64,000 nt of DNA, from positions 22,365,042 through 22,429,041 of the forward strand of contig OY986974.1 in NCBI GenBank assembly GCA_963920575.1, given 5' to 3'. This DNA is from Narthecium ossifragum (taxonomy: Eukaryota > Streptophyta > Magnoliopsida > Dioscoreales > Nartheciaceae). A program made the position numbers and the translations under genes. Below, piece by piece: positions 47,079 through 58,790 of this stretch; position 1 is the stretch's first letter; each line of letters starts with the position of its first letter. The notes beneath the pieces are model-generated. The model was not told the origin of the DNA and did no database searches. It saw only the letters and a list, made by a program, of their open reading frames with translations.

Positions 47079-50000
47079 TTATATTAAAGCAGCAGCGTTC
47101 GTACATGTCCTTACGTTGTGTCCGGTGCCCTGACAGTTCTTGCACTTCTTAATGCTCTTTCGTATCTCGCCTTGCGAGGTTCTCCTTTTCTTCCTCTTCC
47201 GTCCGAGGAGGACTTTCACATTTGGTGGCAGAACCTTGTGATCCTCAATGGCTCCTCTCGGCCAGTATTGTCTCGACGCAGTTGGAGCCACGCTGTCTGC
47301 GTAAGTGGCGAGATATGTGTCTGCCGTATACCACCGTTCACAATATTGGTATGGGTCTAACTTCCTGTGTCCAAGTACTGCCATCGCATGTTGGCATGGG
47401 ATCCCCAAAACCTGCCATGTCCGGCATGTGCACTGCTTCAGGTCTATGTTGACAACGAAGCTTCTATCACACGAGTTTACCTGAAATTCTGAATGAGATG
47501 AGGCGTGGAGTCCAAGGTAGCTTGATGCTCGCCTCGCTTTGTCCATCACTTTCTCCGCACGAGGGGTAAGATGGGTGCTACATCTCTCCGCCAGTTCTTT
47601 CCTCTTGAGGAAGTAGCTTGCGAGCTTCCTCCGAGTTTCCTCTACCAAGTACTGAACAGGTAGCGATTTTATGCCCTTCACGACCCCGTTGAACGACTCC
47701 ACCATATTCGTCGTGAGCATATCATACCTGCGTCCTTTGAAGCTGCTTGTAGCCCACTTCTGCATAGGCATATGCTTCGTAATATACTCGTACTGTTCCG
47801 GAAACTTGACTTTCATTTCCTCCATGATTTGTGTGAACTCTTCGGAAGTATAAGCCCGAGCGGCGGCCCAGAACTTATTATATGGGGCAGAACTTTTGGG
47901 TGCATTTGGCAGATTCCGTGAAAGGTGCAGCATACAGTATCCGTGATATGCCTCCGGTAAGACTTCAGCCACGACATTAATGAGCCCTTTCTGCCTGTCG
48001 GATAGAATTGTGAGTTCTCTAAAAGGGCCAAGAACAGAACGGAGCTGCTCCATGAACCACGTCCAATTGTCTTGATTCTCCTTTTCGACGATTGCAAATG
48101 CGATAGGGAGGATATGGTTGTCACCGTCCATAACAGTTGCGATCAATAAGACCCCTCTGAACTTCCCAGTCAAAAAAGTTCCATCAACCCCGATAGTCTA
48201 TAAACCAACATATTTCAAATAAATGAGTTTCGAATGAAAGAAAGTCGAGTTAAAACGGAATAGATGCAAATCACTTGGCCTGAAAGAGAATATGCAGTGC
48301 TCACACATAAAGAATTAGTAGGAGCTTGCCCGTGCGAAACGAACCTGTCTAAGGTGAGACCGCAATGATCGTAAGCAAGCCCCAAATGCCCAGAAAAATC
48401 TGATGAAGTGGCCAGATATCTCCCACTGAAGTGCGACGTCCGTATCAGGATCCCGGCGCTTGAGCTCTCGCATGTACGGGAGCAACCACTGGTACGACTC
48501 TTCGAAGCTGCCATATGCTTCTTCCAGTGCAATTATTCTTGCGCGGTAAGCCTTCTGATATTTGACCGACACTCCATATTTAGTATGCAGATGAGTCTGA
48601 ATCATTCTCGGTGAATAGCCGTGACTCCCAATCACCTGCTCCCGGATTTCCTCCAAAATGAACCTGCTAGTGCACTGTTTATGATCGCGCCCAACAAGTG
48701 TTCTGTTGCAAGTATGTTCATTGATGAATTTCTTGATCCGGAAGTTAGGAACCCCTGGCATCTTTAGGCCTTTCATCATCCAGGGACAGTCATCCGAATG
48801 ACACCTTACGAGAACCTTGTGAGTGTTCGTTTTCACCGGTCGATATTCGAATCTGTTCTTTATGGCATAGCCTTTGAGGAACAACGTGAAATGACGTACA
48901 TCATTGAATACCTGGCCAACAAAAGGTTCCGCAGAAGAAACAACTTGAGGAGGACTTGCTTCTGGCGTTTCGTTATGAAGAACCAACGGGATTCCTTCAT
49001 CCGTAAGGAATACCGAATCGTCGGCAGGTGGCGGCTCTTTGCTTTGACCACGATACCCGACGCCGTCGGTGGCCAGATATATACACCGAGACCGTTGACT
49101 TTCAACTTCTTCGGCAGCCTCTTGGGATGCATATGCATTGAAGTCTGTCAAATCAGAGTCTGCTTCGGGTCCGGACTCGTTATTTGCGTCGTCATGTGGA
49201 GACATACGACCGTGACCGAAGGCTACACAATCATCTCGAAGCGACGCAGGCTGTGGCAGTAGACCAGATCTGCAAGGTGGTCGAATTATCCTTAAAGATC
49301 CAAGAAATCAAAACGAGAAGGGTGGGAGAAGAGCAGACAAATAAGACACCCATAAATGGATTTTCGTCACGTTTTCCTTTCCAATTAAATACAATTCCAT
49401 TTAAAAATAGGACAACCTCTTAAGAAATGGGTGTTCCGGAACAAGTGGATCCTAACAAAAATTATGGAAAAGAAATAGGGAGTGGAGAGAGAGAGAGATG
49501 TCACTTTCTGAAGAGAACATAGTTTAATTACCTTTGGCCGATGTCAGCTTGATTGTGGGTTTCACTTATACCATGTGCAGTGTATTGTAGGCCTGTGCGG
49601 CTTTCTCCGTGGCACTGTTGAATGATGGTCTCAGTGCGCATGACGGGCTGTTGCACAGATGCTGGAGTCACACTGAGAAGTCAGCCGTGTTAATTGGCAA
49701 ACATGCCGATAAATAATGGTGGATGGATAAATTACTGACTATTCCTTGTAAAAGACTAGGAAATAACTCTTTAAATGTAAGTATTTCCGATAGAATAAAT
49801 GCTAAGCACAGAATTTAGTAATCACGTTTCGTGGAAGTCCGTCTGATTTTCCGTCACAGATGGATGATGAGAACTGCCCACGTAGTCTAGCTCCGAATGG
49901 CTCTCTACGTGGAAATGTTGGACTATGTTATCCGTGCGGGCTACGAGCGGCTCCAGTTCTTCTGTGTCTATGCTGGAATAAAGGTAAGATAATCATCTCA

Positions 50001-50827
50001 GTACTGGACATGAGTAGACAAAGCCTAAGAAATTGATGCTTTCGTCAGCGGCGAAATACTGAATCATTTGAAAGTGCTAGGAATTACATGTATGTCGTTG
50101 AGAAATACCTATCTTAACTGGAATGATAAGGGAAAAAATCGCATTGAATGATACACAGAATGATAGAGAGAGGCTTTATGTATCACCTACGATGGACTTC
50201 AGTCTGAATTCGTGTGTGAGGTCGGTGTGTGGTCTCATTCGCGACGAAGGTAGGTGGTCGTTCTTCGAGGGAAGTCCTGAGAATTTAATGAAATTCAAAT
50301 GAGAACGTCCAGCGGACATGACTACGTTATTTGACATGATTTATGGAGAAATCCGTTAACGTACAGAGGAAAACAGAGGAGAAGGCTTCCACGCTACATG
50401 GAGATGCTGTAAGAACAATTCAGAAGAGAATGAAGAGTGACCGAGGAAGAGTCCCTTACGTCGGTGGTTCTTGTTGAGTTTGGATTGCAAAAAGACGAAG
50501 TGCAGTGCATGCGGTCGCACATAGCTCAGCCATCATGAGAACGTCGTTATCATCCACAACGTCGACGAACGAGACGAATGTTTCCGAAGGATATATGTAT
50601 TTGAGATCGATGTCGACGTGTTTGTGACACGCATCCATCGCCTTCAACAACTCAGTTTTTAACCAGGACAGCTTAGCGGCATTCTTGGGGCGAATTAGTT
50701 TGATTCTCTCTCCATCGTAGTGTAAGAACCGCTTCCTTTCGTCGTACACGACGTCCCCACCATAATGGAAAAGCAACCGAAAGTTTGTTGAGCTGTGGCC
50801 ACCCATTTCCATATTCGAAGAAGCCAA
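47079..50827 (-). CDS. MULE (MuDR-like) transposase, multi-exon, apparently uninterrupted
   Basis: Exons on minus: 50827-50460, 50276-50187, 49972-49826, 49672-about 49572, about 49270-48345 and 48197-47079. Exon 1 has a PB1-like start (FRLLFHYGGDVVYDE, HVDIDLKYIYP, VVDDNDVLMMAE). The 49.2-48.3 kb exon holds the MuDR DNA-binding region (VGQVFNDVRHFTLFLKGYA, CHSDDCPWMMKG, NEHTCNRT). The last exon has IGVDGTFLTGKFRGVLLIA, NWTWFM and CMLHLSRNL of the catalytic domain, the SWIM finger CTCRTWQVLGIPCQH, and a zinc knuckle CKNCQGTGHNVRTC. Donors and acceptors are canonical and phases join for exons 1-2, 2-3, 3-4 and 5-6; the 4-5 junction is not settled in phase. The last two exons alone give over 650 codons without a stop. 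The role would be cut-and-paste transposition. I found no clear terminal inverted repeats, so autonomy is unproven; a domesticated gene is possible. Confidence 0.85.
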
Positions 50828-51280
50828 AGGCGACGTTTAACAGCCGCCCCTCCCGAGGCCGACGCCGGCAGTTGCCCCCACACGGACCCTCAACTACTTC
50901 AACAATCTCCAAATGCCCTGGCCAAGTGGATCGAAGATAAGCCTCGCCGGTCTATACGGTGGAAGACGATAAGTAGATGGTGGCAAGGGTGGCACGGGGA
51001 ACGTAGATGATGCATAGGTCTTCAAGGGGTTTTAGAAGTGCCGATTAAACATGTGTCCGGAGGTTGAGATAGAGAGAAAGAAATAGAAAGGGGAGGGGAT
51101 GAGGCGTCGGATATGAGGCTCCCTTCCATAGGTCAAAATAAATTTATTGGGAGGAGCGTGACTGTCACATCCATTTAATGAGTACTTGACGCCCTTGATA
51201 TTTTAGGTGCAAAGTACAGAGATCAGCCAAGAACAAGAATCCAGAGTGGCTTCAAATTATTTAATATACGTCCATCCCTT

Positions 51281-53252
51281 TCATGCGAACAGTTGCCAAT
51301 TGGGCAGCCACAGTGACTTCATTTTCTTCCACTCTTCCTCATTGCACCTTCTGTCTTCAATCGGCCCATCAATCAGGACGTCGAAGACGGCAGGAATTTC
51401 CTCCATGATTTGACATAAAGAACCTAAGACTTGTGCAATACAAGGACACATATCAAAACAAATAGATAATTCCTTGACAGTGAAAGCATACTTAAGAACA
51501 TAGGAGTAGCAGAAAATACCAGTACAATGTGAGGTCCAGCTCTCCCTCGTCGACCAACCTTTGCACTGGAGGCACATTGAGAGGCTGCTACTTATTGAGG
51601 TCGAGCTCTCCATCCTGGTCCATCATTTGGACTGGCGGCACATTCAGGTCCTCCTCGAGGAAAGCCCTTTGCGATGGAGGCACGTTCATAGCGTCGACCT
51701 TATTGAGGTCGATCTCCCCTCTAGTGATCTCCGTCACAATAGCCCTCAGCTCCGTCAGCTCTTCCCTGAGAGCAATCAATTCACCATGCAGTTTTCTGTC
51801 GCGAGCAAGTAGCACAGTATCGTACTGCTCCTTTAATCTAGCTTCCATTTCCTCAAAATGAGCAACATTTTGCATCGTGACAGCAATTTCTGACATGCCC
51901 CCATGTCTTCCCAGTCGTCGGACATCCGCTTTGGAAGGTACTGTCTCGGCAGGGAAGGAGATAGAATATTGCTTGCTAACACTCGATTTCTTCCTAGACG
52001 GATTCGATTCAACCTCAGGCTCAGAGTGAATTTCTTCGTCATCTTCATCGGCCGGGTTGCCAACCACGGCCTCTGTCTCCACAAGGGCAATATTAGCCTG
52101 GTCAGAGTCCGTTATTCTGAGAGATGAACATAACTGTGCTAAGAAATGCAGGATGGAATCAGTATATATAAAGGACAAAAACATAAATAGAATTCAATAA
52201 GGAAAACATGCTTTACATTCTTGTAAATATCGCTGTGTTTCGTGGCCAAAACAAATGAATTCGTATATATAAATGTAGACACAGTACATTGCTCATGTCA
52301 TGACTTGTGAAAAAAATTGAAGTACATTACGTTGAGGGTCTGCATTTTGTTGATCACATCAGCGAGCCGCTCACGACGCTTTAGGTCTGACCCTGCCCAT
52401 CTGCGGACCCAAGGGAAGGAGCTTGGCTGCTTAGGGATCTTCCAGCGTATGTGCTCACAAAACCAAACCTGAGTGTGTTAAGACGGGGACAATTACAAAA
52501 TACATAGAATAGAAAGAGGAATCCTTCATTTGATAGTAAATAAACGAAGGTTGGTGCCTGGGGATATTTACAGTGAGCACCAAGGTGCAGCCGGACAGGT
52601 ACATCTCATGCACACGTCGACCCGCATCCGGCACCTTTCGATGGATCCGATTGAATGTGTCCTTCACGGAGGAGAGGATGTAATCATGCACGGCTTTGGC
52701 CCATGCATAGCTGCGGAGATCGTCCAAGTCGTCGAGGTAAGACAGCAACCTCTGGGGGCATTTGTAGCCCGAGCCGGGGAAGAAGACGTCGGCGAATAGA
52801 TATGCGAGGTAGAAACGGACATAGTCGACCGGGTCCCCCATTTCGTCCGAGGCGGCGAGGGCTTTCAGGGCTCTCTCGAAGCCTTTTCTCGTACAATCAA
52901 CACGGATGTTGTGCCTCTTTAAGAATGCAGGGGCTTCAGTCTCCCCAGCGGCGGAGAGGGCCACGGCAGAGCCACCCCTTGGCAGTCCAAGAATCATGGA
53001 CGTGTGCTCCACGGTGAGCCTCAGCCTCCACTGACCAATGTGGAAGACGCCGTTTCCCCTCCACCCGTATACGCACTCCTGGAGTATAGCAGTGTCTTGG
53101 GGCAGCGCGGGGAAGTTATAGATTAGGCGGAAGGGTGTGCGATCGAGGATAGCTTTGTGTCGATCGTTCATCTGATGGTAAAGCTCACGCGTCCCCCACA
53201 CGTGGCAACGTCCGTTGATTTTGCATCTATCGACTACAACTGCCCTGCGCAT
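51281..53252 (-). CDS. PMD/DUF1985-like protein with coiled coil and LNVPPVQ repeats, beside the MULE transposase
   Basis: Exon A, 53252-52572, codes MRRAVVVDRCKINGRCHVWG, LYHQMNDRHKAILDRTPFR, ECVYGWRGNGVFHIGQWRL and TSMILGLPRGG, ending YLSGCTLVLT. Exon B, 52468-52331, joins in phase: VWFCEHIRWKIPKQPSSF, then WAGSDLKRRERLADVINKM. Exon C, from about 52133, has an acidic/basic linker, a coiled coil (EEMEARLKEQYDTVLL, LIALREELTELRAIV) and repeated GELDLNK...LNVPPVQ motifs, ending at a TAG near 51588 or at a donor there. A last open piece, about 51445-51281, reads EEIPAVFDVLIDGP and WLPNWQLFA before a stop; its link to exon C is uncertain. The start resembles the PMD/DUF1985 group of proteins found in plant transposons with Ulp1 proteases, but no protease domain was seen. 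The second gene of the same MULE is plausible. Confidence 0.55.
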
Positions 53253-53335
53253 CGCTTTCTGAGGACGATCTCCTCCTCAAGTGCTGCTTGTACTTGGGAC
53301 TGATTCGTAGTTATCGCGTCTGTGTCTCTTAGCCC

Positions 53336-53515
53336 TTGCTACGCTGACAAACAAATATCAGCTATCATTGTTTCCATCGCCCAGCTATTACAAAATAATG
53401 TTACCAAGGAAGCGGTGGAAATTTTTGTGGGCTTATTGCTACGGTGACAAACAAATATCAGCTATCAAAGTTTCAATCATCCAGGTATTTGACATAATGT
53501 TTCCATGGAAGCGTC
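53336..53515. repeat. Tandem duplication, period about 103 bp
   Basis: GCTACGCTGACAAACAAATA TCAGCTATCA at 53337 recurs as GCTACGGTGACAAACAAATA TCAGCTATCA at 53440. Both copies end in CCAxGGAAGCG. The duplication lies just upstream of the PMD/DUF1985-like gene. Confidence 0.85.
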
Positions 53516-53755
53516 GTCGTAATATGAGGGATGACCTACGAAATTACGAACTCCTAGATATTACTTCAAAATCGCAGGAATAGATATGCGACAAAGGGAC
53601 CGATATGATTATGGATTGGAAAGGTGGTTGTAATTGCTGTGTGTCGAGGTTTCGATCCTGAAATAAGGAATCACAAGTTTTCCTCGAACGAGGGATTTCA
53701 CATACCAGAGACGCATGTTTTACCGGGACTCCGCCCGTTGTGCATAGTTTGGAGG

Positions 53756-53955
53756 NNNNNNNNNNNNNNNNNNNNNNNNNNNNNNNNNNNNNNNNNNNNN
53801 NNNNNNNNNNNNNNNNNNNNNNNNNNNNNNNNNNNNNNNNNNNNNNNNNNNNNNNNNNNNNNNNNNNNNNNNNNNNNNNNNNNNNNNNNNNNNNNNNNNN
53901 NNNNNNNNNNNNNNNNNNNNNNNNNNNNNNNNNNNNNNNNNNNNNNNNNNNNNNN
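53756..53955. other. Assembly gap, 200 N
   Basis: Exactly 200 ambiguous bases, a standard placeholder for a gap of unknown size. The gap cuts the minus-orientation LTR that continues at 53956. Apparent frames through it are meaningless. Confidence 1.
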
Positions 53956-54860
53956 GGGCGACCCAGCTGAGCAAATTCAAATGTCTCGCCTGCATTCGAC
54001 TTGGAATAGGGGATGACACGGGGAATACAGAGTTCGGCACGAGGAAACTTGCTGTTGGCACGGACGAATAGGAAGGAGACCAATTTTGTGTCAAATGGTC
54101 GTCATGGTGATCCTTAACCAAGTCAAGCTCAAGGTAGAGAACATAACTGTTTGGGTACGTAGTGTTATGCTCATCCTTAGCCTAGATAAGGATGTAAGTC
54201 GGGACTATGCGTAGGAGTTCTCTGGGATGGCTTGTAGGAGCAAGCCAAGGACTATTCCTCTATATAAGGAATAGGCCGGCCAAGGTGTTGGGCATCTAGG
54301 CTTTGCCTAGGGTCTGGGAGGTTCCTTATTCATAGATCTTTGTACATTGGAGGGAGAGAGAGTTGTGAGTGATTCTCTTGTAAAGATTGTTTGATCAATA
54401 GAGGAAGAGGGCCATCCCATTGCCATATATCGTAGGTCCTTCATCCTTGGTGTGCTCTTGAGCAGGAAGGAGAAGAAGAGGACGTGGAGAAGGCTGGTCA
54501 AGGAAGGACTTTGCTGCAGCAAACATCGTCAAGGCGCGGGGCGCGACGTGGGCAAGGAGCGCCCAAGGCGTGGAGCAAGGAGCGGAGGTTTCTTGGCGGC
54601 ATCATCGGGTAACTTTAAACTTTGAAACATTTTCCGCTGCGTAACCCGGTGACACGAGGTATCATCCGACTGTAACTCTTAATCCGCGCTCTCTCTGCCC
54701 ACCATGTTGCTGGTTGGTGAATGAATGGACGGGGTTAGTGGGTGCAACACGTGGTGACATCCTAGCGCCGTTCGGGATCTGAACCAAGGTGGCCCTTTAT
54801 CACAACACCGTTCGGGATCCGCTGCGTAACCCGGTGACACGCGGCATGGCCCAAGGCGAC
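53956..54860 (-). mobile_element. LTR-like segment, second family, minus orientation (truncated by the gap)
   Basis: 53956-54366 is the reverse complement of 45613-46025 with about 85-90% identity by eye. Further right, GCAGCGGAAAA and TGTCACCGGG at about 54628-54655 mark a start like that at 44936. The word CGCTGCGTAACCCGGTGACA appears twice (about 54635 and 54817), so this end is duplicated. The other end is lost in the gap. Confidence 0.6.
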
Positions 54861-55204
54861 CAGAGGAAGCGCGGGGTGATGATTTGACAGCTTGCTTGTT
54901 AATCACTTAAAACTAATCATGATCATTCTCTGGGAAATCGAATCGCCGTCTCGTTTGATATCTCTCTCCATATCTCTTAAAATCCTGCATTTAATGTGCC
55001 GTACTCATCCTGACATCACTACCCTTTTAGCCATAGTTCTTTGGCGCGAAATAACTTCGTTGGCTCTTTCTTCTTTCACTAGGGTTTTATCTCTTCGTTC
55101 TTTGTCACCGGTGCGGCGCTTGAGTTTTTCTCTTTTCTCTGCGTCGGCTATATTCTGTGAGCCTTTCTTCTTCTTTTTCACTAGGGAGGTGACTCGTTTC
55201 AGCC

Positions 55205-57110
55205 ATGGGTCGTGAAATCAAGGCTGATGAGGGCATGCACATGGATGTTTCTAGAGCCTATGCAAATTACAATGAGTTGCTGACATCAAATGGAGCAAGA
55301 GGGTCATATCTAATCAAAGCTGGTGATTCTTCTTCCATGTCTTTTCTCTTGGTCCTTGCTTCAACCCTGATCTCATGCCCACTCTCAAATCCGATCTCAA
55401 AGACATTGTGAATTCATTTCCAATTTCTGGTAATCTACCTTTCTCCCAGCAACTCAATTTGTCGACCCTTTCTTCCAGAAACCCTATCACGACATGGCCT
55501 TTGACCGATGCTAGCTTCATTCAGTGGCATACTAGGATGATTAAGCATCCTGAATCGCGAAAAATATTTGCCGATGCCGGTATTTTGGACTTCTTAGATC
55601 TGTGTTGTTGGATTCCTGCTCAAGAATCCAACTTACTCCTCTCGTCGTTTCTTTTTTGGTCGACGGAGTATAATAATTTTGTTTTTCCCATTGGCACTCT
55701 TTCTATCACTCTCCTTGATATCTCTCTTTTGACTGGTCTTTCTCCTGTTGGCGATAGTATATCGGCCTCTATGGACCTTCCTTCGTCCTCATCGGCCTTT
55801 GAGACTGACAAAAGTTATGGCGTCTTCATCAAAGCTTACGCCAGAGCTGAAGGGACCGAGGAGCCACCAAACGCTCGAGAACGATTGGCCTTCATCTACT
55901 ACTGGCTATGCAAGTTCGCGCTCTGTCTTCCTTCAAAAAACCTGTCAGAGCCTATATCAAACTTGCCCAAGTCATTTCCTCTGGGAAACGGGTTTTGTCC
56001 CTTTCTGTTTTCATTTTATCGGCCATATACAGAGGCATCTACCTTACTCTTGAGCAATTAAGAGATGGTGGAACCCTAACTGGTTTTGGCCCCCTCTGGA
56101 TCGTTCAGTTATGGTTTAGAGCCTATTTTCCTGAACTCCATTTACCTCCGTCGTCATCATCGGCCAGAACTCAAGGCCATTTATATAATACTTCATCATT
56201 CATCCCCAAATCCCTTCAGCATGCTTTTGATTATTTTTATACTTTACCTGCCTTTTCTTCCTATCGTCCTTTCAATCCTGCTTTTCACCTTGCCTCTCTT
56301 CGTCCACTTCTTGACCTATCGACCAATTTGGATGATGAGAAGAAAAGAATGGCGTGGGCGCGTTTTTTGGTTGGCAGGGACCTGCATTTTGACATGGCGT
56401 GGGGTAAGCCTAATAATAAGTGTGGAGTCGAAGTCTATGCTCCAAACTTTGTCGCCCGCCAATTCGGTCTGAAGCAAGCATGGCCGATTCCTCCCTATTT
56501 TAGCTTCAACACGATTGCTGGAGGTCGATGCGTTTTCCTCAATATCGATAGAGTAGTCGATATAGAAAAGAGGGATAGGACTCTTTGTAAGCGATTCAAG
56601 CTTACATATTTTGACCCGGTGGTCGACGTTGATCTTGTCATTGCCAAAACTTGGGACACGGCAGTGGGGAAGGTATTGTTTTCCGTAGACCAAAATATTG
56701 TCTTTGCGAAATTTGTTCCTCCCAAAATATTGGGACGCAAGAAAGGGGTTTGGAACCAATCGGTTGCACAGGAGCGAGGGAGGAAGAAAAGGGAGACTAC
56801 TGCTCCCAGTAAGAAAGGTGAGGAATCGTCCAAGAAGAGAGGTGGAGAGTCTACTGAAGAGACTTCGGCTCAGAAAAAACAGAAAATAGCTACTGGAGCA
56901 ACCAGAATATCAACATTGGCCGAGACACCTTTGGACGAGGACATACTGACGGAGGGAGTAGCAGGCAGACAAGTGTCGTCCGAGGAAGTAATAGCCGAAG
57001 AAAGTGGACAACAAGAGCACTCATTTTCTACAGCAGGAGAGGATGTACAATCTCCTGCCAGCGAGCACAGTAGCCGATCTGCCTCGGCTTCCAGGTGGGC
57101 ATTCTTCTTT
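55205..57110 (+). pseudogene. Plant-mobile-domain-like protein with basic tail (copy B antisense gene), two frame breaks
   Basis: It starts MGREIKADEGMHMDVSRAYA. The frame shifts near 55360 and continues WPLTDASFIQWHTRMIKH, DAGILDFLDLC, SFLFWSTEYNNFVFP, ITLLDISLLTGLSP and ERLAFIYYWLCKFALCLPSK. A second shift occurs in an A-run near 55940. Then come GTLTGFGPLWIVQLWFRAYF, MAWARFLVGRDLHFDM, NNKCGVEVYAPNFVARQFGL and a Lys/Arg-rich tail (GRKKGVWNQ, KKGEESSKKR). The parts and order equal copy A, at roughly two-thirds identity by eye. It runs opposite to the gypsy pol remnant at 58560-58780. Inactive as read, unless the shifts are sequence errors. Confidence 0.7.
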
Positions 57111-57329
57111 GTCCTTTTGTGTTTACTCTCTTCTCATTATCAATTACATTTTGTTCATTTTCTAGAGAGGAACCAGATTCTTCTACTCCTTCACAACTTC
57201 ACTATCCTGTCGGTTCTCCCTCAAAATGGTCTAAGGTAGGTGTTTTTAAAGCAGTTACGAGAGATGAATAGTCAAAAAATTTATATATGATCGGTTGATC
57301 GATATTTTCTTACTCTGTATTTGCAGCTC

Positions 57330-57760
57330 TCAGAAACGGATAAAGTTGGCTTATATTCGTCTGAAGAAGAGACTAGGGAAAAGGGTGAGGCCGTCGCTGA
57401 CCTTTACGACGCCCTAAACTCGGCTCCATTCTATGGTCTGTCAACTTCTCAACCTATGGTTGACATACCACCCATTATGGACCCATCGCTGTGCTGAGCC
57501 AAGAACCAACTTGCCCTCCGGTGCTACAACGGCGGAAATGTCCATCGGTGTATATGCTCCACTGTCCATCATGCCACAAGTGACGATGACCGAGAGCACT
57601 CTGGTGGTTCAAGCTACTGCCATGACGCCGGCATCCCCTCACACCCCAATAGCAGCACCATCTTCCCCGACTTCAGATTCGGTATTAGTCATTTCAGACT
57701 TGGTGTATATATCTATATTCGATCGTTATCGATCATGACTTTTGCTCATTGTTGGTTTAG
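57330..57760 (+). pseudogene. Middle, Ser/Thr-rich exons of the copy B antisense gene
   Basis: After TTTGCAG near 57327 the reading LSETDKVGLYSSEEETRE and DLYDALNSAPFYGL corresponds in place to the copy A linker; a stop then appears and another frame (VTMTESTLVVQATAMTPASP) continues. A TTTAG acceptor near 57761 leads to the coiled-coil exon. Support is mainly positional. Confidence 0.45.
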
Positions 57761-57761
57761 G

Positions 57762-58464
57762 AGGATATTGAATTGGTTCACTTCATCCAAACTCTCTCTA
57801 CATCATGGCGAGCTCACAAATCTGGGAAAAGCCAACTTGCTCATCTAGGGACTATCCAAGAGGAGCAACATCATCATATTCGACAAGCTTTATCCGAGTG
57901 TATGATCATTTTGGAGAAGCCGCCAGAAGAAAAGCTTACACAGGCGGATCTTCAGAAACTTGAAGACATAACAGCTGTCTTCTCAACCATCGACAAAGAA
58001 TTGTTAGGTCTTTTGTCTAGAGAGATGGAAATCATCCAGAGTCTATCGTTGAATATTGGAAGTTTGGATGCTGAAGGAAAAGACCTATCAAATGAAATTG
58101 TTCTTGTTCGAGAATGCCGACAACGGCGAGCACTCCTCAGTAACATGGTCGACGAGAGCATGGAAGACCTGTCAGCAAAAGCGACTACTATCGCCCAGAA
58201 GGAATCGGATATTTCCAAAATTGACAATCAAATCAAAGAACTAAATGCTCAAATCCTTCAACTTAAGAATGAAAGGAAATATCTGGTCAAAGAGAGTGCT
58301 CGGAAAGCCAAAGAGAGTTGCAAAAACATCGAAGAATATCAGCCAACGCCTCGAAAGACCGCATGATTGAACTCGACGCTAATTTGCTCAGGAACAAGCA
58401 GCGGCGTAAGCAAATTAGAGATGACATCGATCGCATAATTCAGCATCTCTCTATGAGGAGATAA
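57762..58464 (+). pseudogene. Coiled-coil last exon of the copy B antisense gene, one frame break
   Basis: After the acceptor at about 57761 it reads EDIELVHFIQTLSTSWRAHK, CMIILEKPPEEKLTQADLQ, ISKIDNQIKELNAQILQLK and CKNIEEY. A one-step shift near 58338 leads to SKDRMIELDANLLRNKQRR and a final QHLSMRR stop. Every block has its partner in the copy A exon (40553-41277), including the C-terminal LRR/MRR end. It is probably a coiled coil. Confidence 0.7.
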
Positions 58465-58559
58465 CCTTGTTATGATGATTTACAGTTGTTGGCTGATAAC
58501 ATTTTGTGATATATATTATCGTCGTCATTATCCATTAGAAAATAATGTCCACGTGGTCG

Positions 58560-58790
58560 ACCATTTATCATCGATCACATAATTCCTTTTTCTGCATGAT
58601 TTAGCTTTACATTGAAGGGTAGTATGTTTTCAGGTACCGACCATTTATCATTGATCCATTCGGCAGTACTTGGTCGACCAAGAACGGTCCTTCCCAATTG
58701 GACGACCATTTGCCATATTTGGGATCGTTTCGATCTATAGGTAAGATCGTTTTCCAGTATTATGTGTAATGACATGAACTCGTTTCTTCA
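58560..58790 (-). pseudogene. Ty3/gypsy pol C-terminal remnant (copy B)
   Basis: On minus, LENDLTY is followed by a frame giving PKYGKWSSNWEGPFLVDQ-like text, the GPY/F end of integrase, as in copy A at 40260-40456. Only about 70 codons remain, with a shift. It faces the coiled-coil exon tail-to-tail, about 100 bp apart, exactly as in copy A. Confidence 0.7.

Noticed and set aside
53544..54121. Frames running through the N block
   Set aside because: They depend on translating ambiguous bases.
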